In this document: one piece after another, positions 60,373 through 64,000 of the stretch
Position numbering within the stretch: position 1 is the first letter of the stretch
Layout: each line of letters begins with the position of its first letter
Assembly: GCA_963734435.1 (NCBI GenBank)
Contig: CAVTHA010000001.1
Location: 156,712-220,711, forward strand
Reading direction: 5' to 3'
Source of the DNA: Bog-756 sp963734435
GTDB taxonomy: Bacteria > Actinomycetota > Acidimicrobiia > Acidimicrobiales > RAAP-2
DNA: 64,000 nt
Position numbers and translations under genes: made by a program
Notes under the pieces: model-generated
What the model saw: the letters and a program-made list of their open reading frames with translations, nothing else
What the model was told of the DNA's origin: nothing
Databases searched by the model: none

Positions 60373-61262
60373 ACGGCACGAGCCGGTCCGGCGTCGGCCG
60401 GGTGGCCTCGGCGGCGCGATCGGTGTGGTGGCCCTGTGGGTCGCTCCTGCTCCTGGTGATCGCCCTGGCCGGCTGTGGCTCGGCCGGCTCGGCCAGCCCT
60501 TCGGCGGCCGCCGTGCCATCGGCGTCCTCCCCCGCCACTCCCCAAGCACTGGCGGCGGTGTCCCGCGCCGTGGCGGACACCTCGAGCCTCACCGGGAGCT
60601 TCGACCTGACCTTCTCGAACGTGCCCGTCGCCAGCCGGTCCTCCGCGCCACGGGATGCGAGCGGGGCGGTCGACTTCAAGGGCCCCTCGGGCACCATCCA
60701 GCTCGATCTCCCAGCGGGCTCCGGTGGCGCCGAGCGGATGGTCTTCCTCCCCGACACCGTGTTCATCGAAGCCGCCGTCGTCCAGCCCGCCACTACAAGC
60801 CGGCAGGCCCTGGATCTTCGCCAACTTCGCCGACATCGCCAAGTACAAGGTCAACTTCCCCCCGTACATCGTCCAGACCGAGAGCGTCAATCCGGCCTTC
60901 GTCGTCTACGAACTGGCATGGGGGGCCATGTCGGCCGCCCCGGTCGGGAAGACGGCCCTCGGCGGGCATCAGGCCGACGCCTACGTGGTCACGGTCGACC
61001 TCAACCAGGCCCTCGCTCACGTCAGCGGTCCGGCCGCCGACGTCTTCGGCCGCAGCCCTCGACCTCGGAGATCTCCGCCTTCGGGACCACGGCCCCGCCG
61101 ACCACCCCGACCATGGACGTCGAGGCCTGGATCGACGGGACCGGTCGCTTGATCGGAGCGCGGAACAGCCCACCCGGGGCCGGAATCGGAACCCTGACCC
61201 TGTCGGTCACCCGGTTCGGACGCCGGTCCACGCCGACAAGCCGCCCCGGTCCAGAGTGGTAG
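60369..61262 (+). CDS. Lipoprotein (LppX/LprG-like), two frameshifts
   Basis: About 297 residues over two indels (near 60808 and 61055). The signal SLLLLVIALAGCGSAGS contains a clear lipobox (LAGC). The body has AVSRAVADTSSLTGSFDLTF, DFKGPSGTIQLDLPAGSGG, FADIAKYKVNFPPYIVQTES and GGHQADAYVVTVDLNQALAH, and the end MDVEAWIDGTGRLIGARNSP with LTLSVTRFG. This layout resembles mycobacterial LppX/LprG lipid-carrier lipoproteins. The ATG at 60369 overlaps the propeller stop. It precedes the ABC exporter genes by 45 bases, so lipid or drug export is a plausible common role. Confidence 0.72.
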   Translation: MNGTSRSGVGRVASAARSVWWPCGSLLLLVIALAGCGSAGSASPSAAAVPSASSPATPQALAAVSRAVADTSSLTGSFDLTFSNVPVASRSSAPRDASGAVDFKGPSGTIQLDLPAGSGGAERMVFLPDTVFIEAAVVQPATTSRQALDLRQLRRHRQVQGQLPPVHRPDRERQSGLRRLRTGMGGHVGRPGREDGPRRASGRRLRGHGRPQPGPRSRQRSGRRRLRPQPSTSEISAFGTTAPPTTPTMDVEAWIDGTGRLIGARNSPPGAGIGTLTLSVTRFGRRSTPTSRPGPEW

Positions 61263-61307
61263 ACATCGCGGCCATGATCCCGGGCGGTGAGCAGGAGGCC
61301 CTCAACG

Positions 61308-62314
61308 GTGGCGACTCCGATGGCGCCTGAGGGAGCCGGCCCGGAGGCCGGGGCGGAGGCCGGGCCGGGCGGCACCCCGGCCGTCCGGATCGAGCGGCTG
61401 ACCAAGCGCCTGCGCAACGGCGTCGTGGCGGTCGACGACCTCGACCTGGCCGTCGGCCGAGGCCAGGTCCTCGGACTGGTCGGCCCGAACGGTTCGGGCA
61501 AGACCATCACCCTGACGCATCCTCCTCGGCTTGGTCCGGCCCACGCGGGCCGGGTGCTCCTCTTCGGGGAGGAGGTCCGACCCGGGGCCGCGGTGCTCGG
61601 TCGGGTGGGGGCCCTGGTGGACGGGCCGGGCTTTGTGCCCCATCTCTCCGGACGCCGAAACCTCGATCTGACCGTCCGCCAGATGCGGCTGACCGGCGGA
61701 CCGGCCGATCTCGAGCGGCCGTCGCCCTGGCCGTCTGGGTGAGGCCATCGACCGGCCCTACTCGGGGTACTCGCACGGCATGCGCTACCGACTGGCCCTG
61801 GCCCAGGCCCTGTTGGGCGCAGCCCGACCTCCTGCTGCTCGACGAGCCGACCACGGGCATGGACCCGTCCCAGGCCATCGAGGTGCACGCCGCCATCGCG
61901 TGCCTGTCGCCGAGGAGCGGACCACGGTCGTCCTCTCGAGCCACCTGATGTCCGAGGTGGAGCGTGGTCTGCACCCACGCCGCGGTCCTGCCGCCGGGCG
62001 GCCTGTGGCCGCCGGTCCGGTGACCGAATTGGTCGGGCACCGCACCAGGTTGATCATGGAGGTCGACGACCGGATCGGGCGGCAGTGGCCGTGCTGCGCC
62101 GGTTGCCCGGCGTCTCCGGGGTCGTCGCCGCTCGGAGTCGGGCATCGGTCGCCGTCGAGGGCGGGTCCCTCCGGGCCGTCGATCTCTGCGAGGCACTGGA
62201 CGGCGGCGGGCATGCGCCGTCGCGGCATTCCGAACGGGCAACTTCGAAGACTCCTACCTCGAGACTGTTCGAACGGCCGACGGAGACCCGTGGCGGAGCC
62301 CTCCCGAGCCTTGA
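61308..62314 (+). CDS. ABC transporter ATP-binding protein, frameshifted
   Basis: About 335 residues over several indels. The Walker A is LGLVGPNGSGKTITL, the Q-loop region follows with VRPGAAVLGRVGALVDGPGF, the signature is YSGYSHGMRYRLALAQALLG (SHGMRYR-type instead of LSGGQ), Walker B is in the shifted DLLLLDEPTTGMDP, and ERTTVVLSSHLMSEVE contains the switch His. The C-terminus resembles bacitracin-type (BcrA-like) exporters. The GTG at 61308 has GGAGG about 10 bases upstream. It overlaps permease 1 by 25 bases. Export of a lipid or peptide is inferred. Confidence 0.8.
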
Positions 62315-63155
62315 TCACCATCGAGTGGTACAAGCAGTTCCGGCGGCGTCTGACCTACGCTCACCCTCAGGATCGTGGCCGGCTTCTCGGTCCTCCTGAC
62401 CGTGGCCCTGGCCGCACCGGGTCCGGGCCAGACCGAGTTCGTCGGTGACCTTCCGCTCGTGATGGTTCCCCGGACCTCGGGGCTCAGCGTCCCGATCATC
62501 GCCTTGTCGAGCACGATGAAGTTCTTCCTCCCCCTGGCCGTGTCGCTCTTCGCCGGCGAGTCCGTCGCCGGCGAGGCGGCTGGGGCAGTCTTCGCTACGT
62601 GCATGGCCCGTCCGGTGTCGCGGAGCCCGCGTTCTCTGGTCGAAGGCCACGGTGGCCGGCGTGCTCTCGCTCTCGCCGTCGTGATGCTGGCCGTCGCGGC
62701 CGTCGTGGTCGGCGGCCTGACCTTCGGATGGCATCCGCTCAGCGTGATCGACGGGAGCAGCGTCGACTCCGGGTCACCCGCGCGGTGGTGGTCCACGTTG
62801 GTACCATGCTCGGCCACCTGGGTGTCGCCGCACTCTACGTGGGCGCCGGTATGACCAGCATCTTCGCGGTGGCCTTCTTCCTCTCCACCACCACGCGGCG
62901 TCCTCTGGTCGCCGTGGCCGGCGGCGTGGCCGTGACCATCGTCTCGCGCATCTTCAATGCCGACTACCTCCCGGGCGTAGTCGGTGGTCAACCGCTTTAT
63001 GCCGAACAACGACATCGATCTCTGGCAACATCTCTTCACCCGGTCACAGTGACCTCTCGGGGATTCCCCATTTCCTCGTGCTTCAGGCTGTCTACGTCGT
63101 CGTCTTCATGGGCCTCGCGCAGTTGTGGTTTACCCGCAAGGACATCCTCGATTGA
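62290..63155 (+). CDS. ABC-2-type permease 1, frameshifted
   Basis: About 288 residues over at least three indels. It begins VAEPSRALITIEWYKQFRRR and has PLVMVPRTSGLSVPIIALSS, the conserved FLPLAVSLFAGESVAGEAAG, FGWHPLSVIDGSSVD, VAALYVGAGMTSIFAVAFFL, VAVAGGVAVTIVSRIFNADY and ends LWFTRKDILD. The AGESVAGE loop and 'WHPL' motif are shared with permease 2, so the two subunits are paralogues. Six hydrophobic segments are expected. GTG start at 62290 overlaps the ATPase gene and the TGA overlaps the TTG of permease 2. Confidence 0.72.
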
Positions 63156-63989
63156 TCGGCATCGAGCTGGTCAAGCAGCTTCGACGGAACGGTTACTGGG
63201 CGGTCCTCGGGTCTGGCGGCAATCGCCGTCGTCGTCACCGTCATCATCGCCACCGACCAGCGCAGCGACGCCGGAGCGGCTGGGCGACTTCGGCTCGGTG
63301 ATCCCCAATTCGTCGGGATTCACCATGGCCGCCGATCGCGTTGAACTCGTTGCTGCTGTTCCTGCATCCCGCTGGCCGTGGCCATCTTCGCCGGAGAGTC
63401 GGTCGCCGGCGAGGCCTCGTGGGGCAGTCTCCGCTATCTGTTGGCCCGACCGGTCATCGAGACCAGCGGGTGCTCGGCATCCAAGGTGCGCGTGGCCGGG
63501 CTCTTCTCGCTCGCCGCGGTGCCGGTCGTCTCGGTGACCGGCCTGGTGTCGGGGGTGGCGGCCTTCGGCTGGCACCCCCTGTTCGGTGATCGACCTGCAG
63601 CACGCCTCACCCTTCTCCGCGGCGTGACCACGTTCTCCCCGTTCGCCGCGCTCGGTCGGATCGGTTGGCCACCGCCGTCGTGGCGGGCGCCATGGTCTCG
63701 CACCTTCGGCTTCGCCATCCTGTGCTCGACCCTCACCGATCGGCCGTTCGCCGCGGTGGCCGGCGGGGTGCTCTTGACCTTTGTCTCACGGGCCCTCGAC
63801 AATGTCCCCGGACTGCATGCCCTCGGGCCGTGGCTGCCGATCACCGACAACGGCGCCGGCCTGTGGACCGAGGTCCTCTTCCAGCCGACCGACCTCGGCG
63901 GCTACCCCCATCTGGCCGTGGTCCAAGCGGCCTACACCGTGGTCTTCCTCGTCGGCGCCGGGGTCTGGTTCACCGCCGGGACGTGCTGA
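63152..63989 (+). CDS. ABC-2-type permease 2, frameshifted
   Basis: About 279 residues over several indels. It starts LIGIELVKQLRRNGYWAVLG from a TTG overlapping the previous stop, then AVAIFAGESVAGEASWGSLR, YLLARPVIETSG, VAAFGWHPLF, FGFAILCSTLTDRPFAAVAG and LPITDNGAGLWTEVLF. The hydrophobic C-terminal segment is VVQAAYTVVFLVGAGVWFTA. It is similar to permease 1 in order of motifs. Ends 11 bases before the right edge. Forms a heteromeric BcrAB-like exporter with the ATPase. Confidence 0.72.
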
Positions 63990-64000
63990 GCTGAGACCGG

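Overview
The window is high-GC DNA from a free-living actinobacterium. Mycothiol-linked genes (mscR, a DinB/maleylpyruvate-isomerase-like enzyme), a MarP-type protease, an F420/flavin PPOX oxidoreductase, many GTG/TTG starts, leaderless promoters and many acyl-CoA and SDR genes support this. Secreted proteins built from the repeat 'GYWLVASDGGIF...' make Acidimicrobiia or a close relative the most likely source; that placement is inference from general knowledge, not a search. Many genes are cut by single-base indels clustered in a few stretches (1-3.9, 28.4-30.7, 39.7-45.9 and 58.3-64 kb), while neighbours are intact over kilobases. This looks more like residual assembly error than mass gene death, so I annotate the intended genes across the frameshifts.

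Layout. 1-3.9 kb (minus): cell-envelope glycosylation set of a GT2-GtrA polyprenyl-phosphate glycosyltransferase, an HprK-like P-loop protein and a GT39 mannosyltransferase running off the left edge. 4-6 kb: small zinc-ribbon protein, HAD-IB phosphatase, tRNA-Ser(CGA) and two copies of a 14-bp palindromic motif. 6-13.1 kb: TetR-controlled SRPBCC/MBL operon, lysS, quinone-oxidoreductase-like MDR, PPOX protein, a RibD-like reductase and a mycothiol-dependent-type enzyme; then tRNA-Lys(CTT). 13.3-18 kb: two large secreted proteins carrying six copies each of a ~42-residue repeat, one fused to a purple-acid-phosphatase-like domain. 18-24.8 kb: DMT transporter, MBL hydrolase coupled to a GH15 glycosidase with a histone-H1-like basic tail, MarP-like protease and RDD protein. 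24.8-29.5 kb: a Cys-paired seven-repeat secreted protein, then a DNA methyltransferase with a nuclease-like C-terminal domain, a second nuclease-like protein and a small SAM methyltransferase: a candidate restriction-modification or defence cassette.

29.5-34 kb: NAD formate dehydrogenase and S-(hydroxymethyl)mycothiol dehydrogenase (a formaldehyde-to-CO2 route) with a secreted alpha/beta hydrolase and a HAD protein between them. 34-37.3 kb: SnoaL-like protein, TetR regulator with a divergent leaderless alpha/beta hydrolase, and a patatin. 37.4-53.3 kb: MFS exporter and a catabolic region (two acyl-CoA dehydrogenases, four SDRs counting both arms, diiron ferritin-like protein, beta-lactamase-family esterase, questin-oxidase-like Baeyer-Villiger enzyme, alpha/beta hydrolase, phosphotriesterase-like lactonase, CoA ligase, enoyl-CoA hydratase), which reads as oxidation of a ketone to a lactone, ring opening, CoA activation and beta-oxidation. 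53.4-57.4 kb: phosphodiester glycosidase-DedA pair and a NarL-type two-component system. 57.5-64 kb: VOC protein behind a LexA-type SOS box and a 30-bp tandem repeat, a Kelch/NHL-like anchored protein, a lipoprotein, and a frameshifted ABC exporter of one ATPase and two permeases, the last ending 11 bases before the right edge.
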